Below are positions 8,982-20,566 of a stretch of DNA of 64,000 bases, in pieces. The stretch lies in assembly GCA_003116975.1 (NCBI GenBank), contig BGKB01000262.1, forward strand, positions 62,001-126,000. The letters run 5' to 3'. Numbering within the stretch: position 1 is the first letter of the stretch; every line of letters begins with the position of its first letter. Origin of the DNA: Aurantiochytrium sp. KH105 (Eukaryota > Sar > Bigyra > Thraustochytrida > Thraustochytriidae). The translations under genes and the position numbers were made by a program. Under the pieces are notes generated by a model that saw only the letters and a list, made by a program, of their open reading frames with translations, searched no databases and had not been told where the DNA came from.

Positions 8982-11912
8982 TCAGGTCGGCACGTTGCTC
9001 GCGAGGCGGAGAACCTCCTTCATGACATCCGGAGGCATGCCTGCCGAGACAAGAAAGGTTGTGAGAACCAAAAGCACGTGCGGCAGCAAAAAGTTGTGAA
9101 CCCACACGGCGACACGTCTCACGCGGGAAGAGTTTGTATATACCACAGCAGCATGTCCCTGCTCTGCGTGAAGTGGCGCCTTCCTCCGTGGCGTTGATGG
9201 CGGCGCAACGGCGCCATTTTGAATCGATGATGGAGATTCTTTCGAGCGCGCATACACATCCAAGGCGAGATTCTTCGTCACATAGTCAAAGTCCTTTTCG
9301 CGCAGCGCGAGTAGCTCCTTAAGACGTTGCAGCCCGGGACCAACGCCTTCGCCAGCCGAGTTAAGCTCCGACTGGAGTCGACGAATCTCTGCTTGAGCCC
9401 GTTCGAGCTCTTGCTTGCACTGCACCAGCTCCGCGCGCAAGGCCATCGATTCTTGCTCAGAGCGTACGTCCATGGGCGGAGGCGGCATCGGCATGCTTGT
9501 TGTATTGTGGCCACCGGAGACAGGAGGCAGTGAAGCTGCTGCCATGGGAGGAGGTGGCGGGCCGGGATCTGCAAAAGGAGGAACGTCCAAGGCATCTTGC
9601 GTGGCTGGACCTCGGCCAGTATCAATGGACAAACGCATTCGAACGGGATTGCTGTTCTCCGACCTCGACTCACAGTCTCGATCTGCTGCATCCACTGCAG
9701 GGAGGACGGGCAATGCACCACTGTCCTTTGCGTATCCCGAAGGAGCAGTAGCGGAGGCGGCGGCGGCTTCGAGCTGTGCGCGAAGCTCCTCGACTTCGAC
9801 AAGTGCTTTTTCGAGCTCGGACTCTGCGAGACACACTTGGCGCTCGCGCCACATGCGCGCCTCGCGCTCCGTACCGAGTTCGTGCTCGAGCGCTTCAAGC
9901 TTTCCCTCAAGCTCTGCTTTTGCCGCCAGCAAGGACGCGATTTGCTCCTCCGAGACGATGCCAGCACTGGCATCCATGGACACCCGAGGAAAAGAGGCCG
10001 ACACCTCCTCGGCGTCTTCACCATTTGATCCAGTTCCATGAAGCATGTTCGCCCACTCAGTTTCAGCGTTTCCGTCCTGCATCAGGTCGTCTTCAGCAAC
10101 ACCAGTGGGGGGAGACGACCAACCGCCAGCTGCATAAACAGGGTACAAAGGCGGAGGCGAGGCCTGCGACGGTGGGAGCATGCCCTGATCGGGAGATCTT
10201 GACATTCCAAAGATGCTGTCCTCGCTCGTAGTGCTCAGACCTGGCTCGCGGCCTTCGCTTTGAAGGTTTGCCATCGGCTTGACGGGATCCATCGGCGGCG
10301 AGGCTTGATGCGATGATGGAGGCTGCTGCGTCTGTGCTTGCTGCTGCTGCTGCAATGACAATGCCTCCGCCTCTTGACCAGCAATGATGCCCGTGGGCTC
10401 CTGGCGAACTTCAAAGGTCGGATAGTTGCCATGCCCATAAGCATCACGCGCGAGACTTCGCGAAGACAAGTTGCTAAACGTGCGAGATCGAGATCGGATC
10501 TCGCGTGCCGCCTTGAAAGGATCAGACATGTCATTACCCTCGGAAACACTCGAAAGATCATGACCGCCTGCATGACCTCTTGCTTCGTTCATTTCTCCCT
10601 CATCAAAGTCAGAGTTGTCGTCCTGCATGCTAGCTTCCACCAAGTCTCGATGCTTGCCTAGGCCGAACATTTGGCTTAAGAACCGTGGCTCCGTAACTTT
10701 GCGCTTGCTCTTTTTCTTTCCGTCGCCTTGCTCAGTCTCCTGCTCTTGCAACGTGGCGGCGCCGGTCCGCTCGCCAGCTACAGGCTCCTGTGCACTTGTA
10801 GGAGGGACAACGCCCGACGCCGCGGGGGTATCCGCCGACGTTGCCGCTACACTTTTCCATTCTTGAGCAGGCAAGTCGCCAAAGCGAACAGAGTTGGATC
10901 TCGCCTCGCGAGCATTCTCGTGACCGGAACTCGGCGCAGATCCGAACGCAGAGTGGGGAGGGTTCAAGGGGGGCGACGTCATCATCGACGAGGACGTAGG
11001 AGGACTCGCCAAGCCCACCGCCCCAACGGCAGCTGCGGAATCACCCGGTGACGGCACCGTCGAAAACGCAGGGCCAGACGAAACTGCAGAGGGCGGTTCC
11101 GAGGAACCCAAGGCATCCGGATCAGGAGAATCCAGATCCAAATCCTCGGGTTCATCATCCCACCACTTTTCTGACCATGGCATTACCAGCGGCGAGTCGG
11201 GCACATTAGGTCCCACATGACCATCATTGGCGCTCGATGGCATCTTGTCTGCAAAAGTAGTCTCGCCCGTGCCCCGTGCAGCGCCAAAAGGCTCGTTAAG
11301 CGCCTGCTGAGCTCGCTTCGACAGGATCGCGAGACCGCGAGCAGGACGACTGGCCTCACTCAGATCGGCGCCAACGACACGATTGGGCGACTGCATCGGC
11401 GATGCGCTCAAAGGCAGGTCGCTGGTTGGTGGACTCAGAGGACGGTCTTCCATGCTGTTACTCTGGCCAACGAGGCCGGACTTGGCCCCAAAGATCGACT
11501 TGCGCATCGCAAGTTGCTTCTCGAGGCGCGCAACACGCTGCAACGCTTCGTCGCGTTCGCGTAGAGCCTCTTCTACTGCAGGGTCGACTTCATCCTTGGT
11601 CTCCGACTCCTCGATCGCGGTACCGGGTCGCAGCTGTGCGCTGAGGGCCATGCAGTCGGAGAGCTCTGCTGAAAGAGCCTTCAACAGCTCGGGCTCTTTC
11701 GAGAACTCTTCGCATTTCGATTCCGCAGCAGCACAGCGAGCCTCCAGCGCGCGCACGGCATCTTCAGCCTCAGCAGCGCGTTCAAGAGCCTCGGCGAGAC
11801 GATCATCGTTCACTTCTGCGTCCGAAATCGGGTTCGCGTCGCCTTCCTCGCCCTCGTTCTCCGAGGTCCACCCTGCCCCAACTTCTCTCTCATCCAAAGC
11901 TTGAACTTCGTC

Positions 11913-11944
<32 letters not shown>

Positions 11945-14900
11945 TAGTAGCAGAGCCAGTAGAACCACTTGCCAGGGTTGTCTGTGTTGACCCTTCCTTT
12001 AATTGCGTGCGAAGAAGCTCGGCATTCGCCTCTTCTTGCTCGCGAGCCTCTGCCTTGGCTGCGCGAAGCTGCTCGTGAGCCAGAGCCAGGTCATTGCGAA
12101 GGCGTAGCTGTTCTTCCTGCAAATGGGTAACCTCGTCCTGAGACGCACTGGTCTGCCGATCGCCTTCTTCGTGTGCATCGCCTTCCATACGCGCAGCCGT
12201 CAATAGGTCCTGGAGTCGCTGGATCTCTTCGCGGAGGGCCCCAATCTCCTCATGAAGACCCGCGACCTCGTCGGCCCGTGCATTTATATCTTCTGGATTT
12301 GAGACTGGAAGCCTTGCCAGTTCGAGCTCTTCCTTGGCGTACTGGAGCTGTTGCTGGCTCGACTCAAAACGAGCTTGCAGGCTTACCGTCTCCTGCTCGG
12401 CGATGCGCAGCTTCTCCCCTAAAGTCTCAATCTCAAGCGCCGCGTCCCGCGAGGCCTCACGGCGGGCAAGCGCAACATCTGCGAGATCAGAACATTCCGC
12501 GAGACCTTGCATGGCCTCAGCAAGACCCTGCTCCAGTGCAGTGTCGCGAGCTTCCTGCGACTGATTCTTTTCCAAGTATTCGTTGAGACGCTCATCAAGC
12601 TGGTCGTACATTGCATCCCATTCGCCACCCACGACATTTTCATCATCAGCTCGATCTGCACAGGCCGACGATGAAGAGATCGAGCCAGAACGATGCAAGA
12701 GCGCTTCCGCGACGGACGCGGGATCCTCACTCCTGCTGTTCTCTGTCTCCTCTTCGTCAACTTCGAGACCGAGCGACTTGGAGGCCTTCAAGACCCCAGG
12801 AGATCCAAACACCTCCTTGACTCGCCCACTCCTTCCACTCGCTGCGCTGCGTAGAGGACTCTGCGTTCGCGTTCGCAAGCCGCCACCGCGTTCTTCGAGC
12901 TCGTCATTGATTCGCAAGTCGTACATGGCAGCGGCATCCTCCTGCGCGCGATCTCGCTCCTGCTCGAGCCGTTTCACGAGCCCCAAAAGCTTGGTCGTCC
13001 GTTGCGAAAGGCGTACAAGAGCGCGGTCGCGGGCTTCAATCTCGTCCCGGATGCGCTCAGCTTCCTGCGACTCCTGCACCTTTTCTTCCAAGTCGGCGCA
13101 CGTTTCCATGGAAAGCTTAAGGTCTCGCTGCAGCTCGGCAATATGGGCCTCAAAATGCGAAACCTTTTCTTGCGCATCGGATGCGAGCATGCGTTTCTCG
13201 TGCTCCCATTCCAGCTTTGCCTCTTCAAGGCGGTTCACTTGGTCAGCGAGAGCGGCTCGTTGAGACTCGTTCTCGGACCTGGCGACCTCTGCAGCGGCGA
13301 GTTTCTTTTCTAGCTCAAGCTTGGATGCGTGCTCGGCTTCCAAAGCCTCGCGCCCTGCATGTTCAGCCTTGGAAACCGCCTCGCGCCCCATCTTTTGCTC
13401 ACTTGCCAAGGCCTTTTCGGCTTCAGCTTTGGCAACCTCAACGTCGAACAAAGATGCTTTGGTCGTCTCCAGTTCTTCCTCCAATCCCTCCACGCGCCCT
13501 TGCACTTCATCCATAGAAGCCTGCAGCTCATCAACAGAAGCCTGCAGCTCATCACGGGTAGCTGTGACCGTGGCTAATTCATCCTTTGTTTCCAGCAGAG
13601 CCGCCTCTGTGGCAGCAAGCTTGGATTGCGAGTCTGCGAGTCCACTTGAGAGAGTTGATCTGGCCTCTTCAAGAGCGGCGCAAACGCTTGCGAGCTCGCT
13701 CTTGGTCGCGTCGAGCGCGTCGCGAGCCTCTGTCAAGTCAGCTTGCAGACCGTCACTTTGCGCCCGCGCATTCTCAAGTGCAGCATTGAGGTCGCTCGCA
13801 CGGCTTTCAGCCTGACGCCTGGCGTCACTCTCCCCTCGGAGCTGTGTCACCTCTGCAGAGAGACCGTCTCGTTCTGTTTGCAACGTAGCTACCTCTGAGT
13901 TGAGGGTCGAAATCTGATCCTGTGCTACCTGTAACCCGACCGAGGCGTCCTCCTGCGCGGTTCGTTGCTCCTCGCTGAGCTTATCGATTGTCTGACGCAG
14001 CTCCTGACGTTCTTGCGAGACCTCTTCAAGTTCCTTTTCAAGGCGTTGCGTCGTCGACTCGGCGTCGCGCAGGCGGTCGAGTTCTTCTTGAAGGGCCTGA
14101 CGTTCTTGCAAGGCTTCCTCGAGGTCCTTTTCAAGGCGCTGCGATGATGACTCGGCATCGCGCAGGCGGTCGAGTTCGTCTTGAAGGGCCTGGCGTTCTT
14201 GGGAGAGTTCTTCGAGGTCCTTTCCGAGACGCTGTACAGAATACTCGGCATCGCGCAGGCGTTCGACCTCTTGCTGGAGGCCTGTCACGGAGGCTTCGAC
14301 GTTTTGCAGTTGTTCAATTTTTGCAGCGGCCTGTAAAAGTTCTTCCTGGACGGCTTTGGTCACTTGCTTGGCTTGAGTGAGTTCACCTTCGAGGCGCTTG
14401 ACAGAGGCTTGTGCATCACGAAAGTGCTCCTCGTTCATGTCTGATTCACCTTGAGTCTGGGTCTCAAGATGCTCGATTCGCTCCCGCAGCGCTTTGGTGT
14501 CTTCCTCGTGTCGCGTTTCCGTGGCCCAGAGTTCGTTTTGCAAGGCGCTGACGCGTTGCTGCAAGTCATCGGGACGCTCCGGCGACGAGGCGTTTGCTCC
14601 GCCACCGCGGACGCCTTCCTCAAAGAGAGAAGCAGCCACGGGGGATTGCGGGTCAGGAGCAGCAGCAGCAGCAGCAGCAGCGCCGTCTTCGTCGTGATGG
14701 ACTCCGAAGAAATCGCTTGCGATCGCGGACTTTTCATCGAGCATAAAGTCCTTTTCATTAGGACTATTGCCAAAAAGTGCGGACACATCGCCCACGGCCT
14801 CCTCGTCACCCTGAGGAGCCACAGGCTTACCGGGTGTTGCAAAGGCGGAATGCTGCATTGCTTCGGACTGGTCTCGAGCTTGTTGTGTGTCACTAACCTG

Positions 14901-17651
14901 GGAGCGAAGGACCTCATTTCGGTCTCGCTCCAACTCGAGCTGCTCGAGAGCGGCATCGAGGTCACCCTTTGTTTCCTCATAGCTGGCCTGAGCGCGAGCG
15001 ACCTCTTCCTGGAGATTCTCACTCATAGAACGGGCAGTCTCAAGCTCTGCGAGGAGCTGTTTCGCTCGTTTGTCCGCATCATCGGCACGCCACTGCAGGT
15101 CGGCGACAAGCTGATCGTCTTGAAGAGAGCTACCCACACGAGTTTGCGCCTCATCTTGGCGGCTTGGCGACGCTTCTCCAAAGGCAAAATCACCTGTGTC
15201 GCCTTGGCCGGTCACGAGCGAATCCCAGTTCAGATCTGCAGTGGGCGGGCTCGTGAGGCCCTGCGCGGGACTGGCGAAGCCATCATCTTGATTTGGCGAG
15301 GTACCTTGCCAGAAATCGGGTTGCGCGCCATCGTCGCGCGCCTTGACGGGGGAGATGAAGGGATCGGATGTCTCGTGCGGTTGTACCTGGTCAATTTTCG
15401 TTTCCTTTTCCTGGCGAAGCGCAGCTTCGCGCTGAAGGGCTTCGGCAATACGCTCTTCGAGTTCGAGAACGTCGTCTTGCTTTTGCTGCAAACACTCGTC
15501 GAGGTCGTCCCTTTCGTTTGTGACTTTAGCAAGCTCGCTTTCGAGGTACTGAATTCTGTCGTGAAGCGAGGACTCTGCGATGCGAAGACGCTCCACGTCC
15601 TTGTGGGCCTCTTCAAGCTCGGTGGCGCTTTCGGTGGCACGTCGTTCGGCATCATTAGCCCGCACCTCTTCGGCGAGACAGGCGGACCGTCCCTCTTCAA
15701 TCTTGGCCTGCAGGTCGCCAATCTTGCGATCGTGCGAGCTTTGCATGGCGGCAAGTTCGCTCTCGGCACGGTGTCCAGTTTCATCTCGAGTGGAGACATG
15801 CTGCTGTGCTTCCTGAAGAGCGGCCTCGGCGGCTTGAAGACGGGTCTCCAAGGAGGCAGCCCGGGCTTCCATGGACTCAATTTCCATCCGTGCATCTTGC
15901 AAGGCAGAAACATGGTGGTTATTATCATCCTGGGCTGCTCTCAGGTTTTCCTCGACAGCCTTGAGCTTGGCATCGGCCTCGTCGCGTTCAGCCTCGAGAA
16001 GGGCAATCTGCTGCGACTGCTTTTCCATGGCCTCCTTGCGCGCCTTGGTCTTGCGCAAAAGCTGCTTGAGCTGACTTGTCTTTTCCGTAAACTTGCCCTC
16101 GAGTTCTTTATTTTCCGCCTCGAGTTCTTCGACACGCGTATACAGGTCCCTTTCTTGATCTTCAAGCAGTGAGATCTGAGATCGTGCATCAGCCTCGAGA
16201 TTCTGAGCGTCTTCAAGTTGGATGCGCAGCTGGGCAAGATCTTCTTCGCGCGACTGGTTGTTCGATGTGTGAGCCGTCTCCTGCTCAAGAGTCTCGCGGA
16301 GCCTGGCAATCTCTGCTTCGAGCTGATTATTTTGCGTGTCTTTGGACTCGAGATCTTGCGCGAGGGAGTTACATCGGTCCTCGGCGCTTCGCAAGTTCGA
16401 CTGCAGCTCCTCGATCTGAGTACGAAGATGGCCCGCATCAGCAAGCTGGGCCTCAAGCTCATTGCGCTGCTGTGATGCTTCTTGCGCCTGATTTTCTTGG
16501 GCGCGTAATTTTTCGCGAAGAGTCTCAAGCTCGGGTTCGATCTCTTGCAGAGCCGCGTTGCGTGCGTTGGCCAGCTGTTCGCTAAGATCAGCACGCATCC
16601 GCGCCTCTGTCTCGCTATTCGAAGCGTAGACTTGGTCGAGCTCTTCTTGGAGGCTCTTGACCCGGGCTTCAAGCTCCTCGACAGCGGTAGCTGCGCGGGT
16701 CTGCTCGCCCTCGACTTGGTTCTGTAGCCTGACAATGTCCTGTAGGGCGGACTCGTGATGCTCGCGGAGCTCTCGGACAGCGGCGAGGGCCTCGTCTCGC
16801 TCCTCCTGGGCGCGGTCGCGTTCCTGGTGCGCTTGATCAAGTTCATCGCGCGAAGCCATGTCACGCGAAGCGAAGAGCGTTCGCTCGGCGTCAATTTCTT
16901 CGAGCTCGGACTCGAGCTCCGATACACGCGTCTCGGCAGCAGCGTGATTGGCTGCAAGCATGCGCGCGGCAATCGTGTAGTGACGGACGCCACCCTCAAA
17001 ATTGCCCTCGGCAAAGTCCCTGTTGCCCTGTTCCCATGCAATAAGGATGGGGTCATCGCTGGATGCCGTCGGGGTGCCGTTTGACATGGTATTGCTTCCG
17101 TCGGACTCGTTGCCGTCGAGGTCAACGTTGACTCCGTTGTCGCTGCCCTCATTGAGCATCTCTTCCTCCTCGCCAAAGTCAAGTCGATGGGGGGCTAGCT
17201 GGGGCGACTGCAGGTAGAGCTTGTGCTGCATTTCCATATTCTTCTTTTCGGACGCTGCAAGTTTGCGCCGAAGGTCCCGGAGTTGCGAATTGAGCGAGAA
17301 AACGCGCTCCTCGGCCTTGAGCTTGACTGTGGCAAGGTGCTCGGACAAGAGTTCGACGTCTTCTGGCGCCAGGGTCGAGGCGGTGCCCTGCGACCTTGAG
17401 TCGCCGCCGCCGCTTCCAAGCACGGTCCCATGGCGATGATAGTCATCCTCATCGTCGTCTTCGTCTTCGTCGTCGTTATCCATCTCGTGGTCATCCTCTT
17501 GGGATCGCGTTGCGAATCGCCCTCCGCGATGGATGCTTGGCGGCGGAGTGACAGCTGCAGGCGGCACTTGTCTGCCGTACTCGCTCTCGTCCCCATCCTC
17601 GAGGCTGCCGCTGCCCCAAGGGTCGAGGTCGTCGTCGCCCTCGGCCATCAT
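8982..17651 (-). CDS. Giant golgin-like coiled-coil protein with a C-terminal membrane anchor
   Basis: A 2,889-residue single-frame product. The start is the first ATG of the frame (17651, MMAEGDDDLDPWGSGS); the frame runs further upstream but without ATG and in low-complexity Arg/Ala sequence. The N-terminus is acidic (Asp/Glu run near residues 60-75). A single TPR-like helix pair (GNRDFAEGNFEGGVRHYT) lies near residue 210. Most of the rest is heptad-patterned coiled coil rich in Glu, Gln, Leu and Ala, broken by Ser/Pro-rich linkers and poly-Ala and poly-Gln tracts. The last 45 residues hold a hydrophobic segment (FLLPHVLLVLTTFLVSAG) followed by a short tail, fitting a tail anchor. This plan resembles giantin-type golgins, which tether vesicles at the Golgi. 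No GRIP or GRAB domain is obvious, so centrosomal or nuclear-envelope coiled-coil roles remain possible. It is unusually long for one exon. Confidence 0.8.
11914..11943 (-). repeat. Trinucleotide (GCA/TGC) run coding poly-Ala
   Basis: A 30-bp run of the GCA unit within the giant gene encodes about ten alanines. A shorter run at 14658-14681 does the same. Both sit in linkers between coiled-coil blocks, so length variation would be tolerated. Confidence 0.9.
13990..14270 (-). repeat. Three tandem 93-bp (31-residue) coding repeats
   Basis: Within the giant coiled-coil gene a 93-bp unit occurs three times. Marker sequences lie at 14056, 14149 and 14242, exactly 93 bp apart. Each unit encodes a 31-residue block beginning RLRDAE and containing QRLxKxLEE and QERQ. 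The exact period keeps frame and heptad phase, which indicates internal tandem duplication. Confidence 0.9.
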
Positions 17652-17868
17652 GGCGGTGCCAGACTGTCGCGATGGGCTGGAACCGGCCTTGCCAGCGCCC
17701 TGCCGGCCACGCCACGCGCCGGCCTTCCGGCCGCGCCGCCCAGTTCTAGCCGCCGCGCAGGCCCGCCTCCGCCGGCCGGCCTCCGAAAGGTCTCTGCAGG
17801 CCCGCGCCGCCGCGCGGCTCGCTCGCTTTCTAGCCCCAGCTCCTGCAGGCACGGAGCGAAGGCGCCAA

Positions 17869-17907
17869 GGAGGGAGGGAGGGAGGGAGGGAGGGAGGGAG
17901 GGAGGGC
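17869..17907 (+). repeat. (GGGA)n tract
   Basis: About ten GGGA units form a G-rich run on the plus strand with G-quadruplex potential. It lies some 220 bp upstream of the giant gene's ATG. Confidence 0.9.
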
Positions 17908-17937
17908 GCGGGCCGCCCTCCGCGCTGCTTCTTTCTT

Positions 17938-17983
17938 TCTGCCTGCCTGCCTGCCTGCCTGTCTGTCTGACTGTCTGTCTGTC
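17938..17983 (+). repeat. (CCTG)n/(TCTG)n tract
   Basis: CCTG units grade into TCTG units over about 46 bp, just beyond the GGGA tract. Confidence 0.85.
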
Positions 17984-18138
17984 ACGATCGACTCGAGCAA
18001 TTCGCTAGCGAAGCACTAGGGCGAGCTTAGCAGATTGAGAAGTGACATTCGACATTCGTTTTTTTCCCTTTCCTCTCTGTCGTCGACTTTGTTCGGGTGC
18101 TTGACCACATGGAGACACTGGCAGCAGGCCGAGTGGCG

Positions 18139-18220
18139 GCAGCAGAAGCAGAAGCAGCAGCAGAAGCAGAAGCAGTAGCAGTAGCAGTAGCAACAGCAGT
18201 AGCAGTTGCAGTAGCAGTTT
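18139..18220 (+). repeat. GCA/GAA-type trinucleotide tract
   Basis: About 82 bp of mixed GCA, GAA and GTA triplets. The minus strand reads as poly-Leu in one frame and Cys/Tyr in another, which is why frames there should be ignored. Confidence 0.85.
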
Positions 18221-20543
18221 AATGACTGTTCATACCATGTAGTTTTTCGGAGAGGGGGGAAAGGGTCTCTGAGTCGCACCACCGATCACCGTGTCGTCAC
18301 GGTCTTGGCGTCGCTGTAGGCCTATTTCATTTATTATTTACAGAAAAACTCGAATCAAGTCGAAGCAAGCTGCTTTTAGGTATAGCTGGTGTCTGCTTTC
18401 TTTTGCTATGCTTTGGGAAATCAGTCGGAAAAATGAACAAAGAATTCATTCATCCAAAGCGCGAGATGGACTTGGTTCTTTCCATTCATCCATCCGTCAG
18501 ACAGAAAAACCGAGCTGGTTTCGATTCGTGCTCTGTCTTCTTTTGGGTTAGACACACATGAGCCTGCTTCGTACTACGCCGAGGTTCAAGTCAAATTCGT
18601 TTTTGAAATGGTCCATCATCGCCAAGTTCCTTTATGGTCCAATTTGACTCTGTGACGGACGGTCAAGATAGCCAGCCAAGCCAAGCCAAGCCGAGCCAAG
18701 CCACGGCCAACAGCAACAAGTGAAGCTCGATTGCAAGTTCCTATGTGCGCAAAGGGATACTCTATTCCCTTCGCATCGCGTGCAACCAAGTCGCTGTCGT
18801 AGGTTGCAGCGGCACTTTTTCCAAGCAGCAGCAAGCAATCAGCTGCACCTGCAGAAAGCAGCTCCCTTGGAGAGACTAAGCAGCGCCAAGTCTTCCGGGT
18901 CTAGCCTGCCCCTTCTTTACAGTTACAGTTAGTCCCCTTAACTTTATCATTGATACAAATCCGGCGCTTACATGCGCCGAAGAGCTGGTAACCCTAGCTG
19001 GCTTCTTCATTACTTCTGCACCACCTCCGTTTGAAGAGATTGCGCGGGGTCGCACCGTGCTCGATCGCGACTGCGACTGCGAGCAGTACAGCACTGCGGT
19101 CTGCTGTTGCAGCTGCTGCGTCAGTTTTCTTTGGATACAGGAGCTCGTGTGGAGATTTCACTTGGTTTGTCGACTGACCTTTGGTCCGGGCGACGCTGCG
19201 TCACTAAATTAGCATTCGCCGCACGTATGCAGGCTCGGTCCCTTCGACGATGACGATCATAGATAGCAGGGCATGCCGATCACGCTCCTTCTCTTGTGTG
19301 TTGTTTTGTTTCTCGTCTTCCTGCGAGGCCCTCCTGATTCTTTTCTCGTTTCCTGATTGTTTCTTCGACACAACCACCATCTCCTGCCATCTTCGCGCTG
19401 CACTGCTGGTGCGCATTCATTTTATCATTCATTCATTCACTCGCTGCCAATCACGATCGATCATCGACCACATCGACACGCACGTCCCTCCCACTGCGCG
19501 ACAGAGACGTTCGTTTAGATTCCGACAGTCAAGTCAGTATAGACACAGACACAGAGCACACACATTTATACCCGGGAGAGAGGGGGCAATTAGAGCGCGG
19601 GGCCCCTCGGCTTGGTCTCCCGGGGCCTCCGCGTCGCATCGTCACGTCCCGAGGCTCCTCCTTCCGCCGCAGCTCGACGGCAACTCCGTCGCGTGCGCAA
19701 CTTGCCGGCTGGCTCGGCTCAGCTGCCTCAGCTGGCTGTGCTGCTTGTGGTGGGTAGTTGGGTGGTGCCTGGCCGCCGGTGGTTAGTCGCGTCGCGCGCT
19801 CGTTCCGAGTCGCCGGGTCGTCTCCTTCTTTCAAGTTCTCCCCTTCGCTCGTTCGTTCATCCGTCGAGAGCTCGGGCGGGGCTCAAGCCCCCAAGCCAGC
19901 GCAGCCCTCGCCTGCAGCTGCCGCAGCAGTGCAGCTGGCTGCTGAGCATAGCAGCCAGCCTTCCGCCCCGCGCAACGCTCCCTCCCGCGGGCCTCCAGCT
20001 CCTGCGACTCCGAGAGCAGCGCGTTCGTCTCTCCTCTGCGGATTTTGTTCCCCCGCCGCCGCTCCTGCTCGGCGCGAGCAGCCAGCTCCAGCTGGATAAC
20101 GATGACCTGTGGCAGGCTGATGACAGCGAGGCGAGGCTGGACTGATCGAGAGGCCCGGGCCAGCCAGCCCTGGCCAGCCTGCTGCAGCTGCTGCTGCTGC
20201 TGAGATGGATACGATGATACTACGTAACCTGAGATCGATCGTGGCGTGGCGAGGGATGGAGAGAGCGGCTGCGGCGGCGGTTGCGCCCTCCTCTGCCGCC
20301 GCGCCACTGTGCGCGCGCGGCCATTCCCGACTTGCGCCGCGGCGCCGCAAGTGCACCTCCGGGCCGCCGCCACTGGCCGCCCGCGCCTCCCACTCGCCGC
20401 CCGCCGCCCGCCACCCGCGGCCCGGACGCCGCGCCTGCCCCCCGCGGCCGCCCGCCGCCGCTCTCCGCCGGGGCGCCGCGCGTTCCGCGGGCGGCACGGC
20501 GCGCCTCCGCCGCCGACGCCCCGAGACGCAGCCCAGACGGCGA

Positions 20544-20544
20544 N
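20544..20544 (+). other. Ambiguous base (N) at the 5' edge of the helicase homology
   Basis: The only undetermined base seen in the window. It falls directly before the first helicase-like residues (LGFHGNM), inside very GC-rich sequence. The reading frame upstream of it is therefore not reliable. Confidence 0.95.
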
Positions 20545-20566
20545 CGAGCTCGGCTTTCACGGCAAC

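Larger units (their letters stand above)
17652..20245. other. Divergent intergenic region with several simple repeats
   Basis: About 2.6 kb lies between the heads of the giant minus-strand gene and the plus-strand helicase, so it should hold both promoters. It includes the GGGA, CCTG/TCTG and GCAGAA tracts listed separately. The frames here are Leu- or Arg/Ala-rich translations of repeats. From about 19,600 it becomes very GC-rich, probably the helicase leader. Confidence 0.6.

Noticed and set aside
14451-16172. 573-codon plus-strand open frame inside the giant coiled-coil gene
   Set aside because: It is the mirror of Glu/Gln/Leu-rich coiled-coil codons on the other strand, which seldom create stops. 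It has no domain and lies wholly antisense to a well-supported gene.
18005-18193. Minus-strand frame with a poly-Leu run that looks like a membrane segment
   Set aside because: It is the direct translation of the GCA/GAA trinucleotide tract; the other frames give Cys/Tyr repeats of the same DNA.
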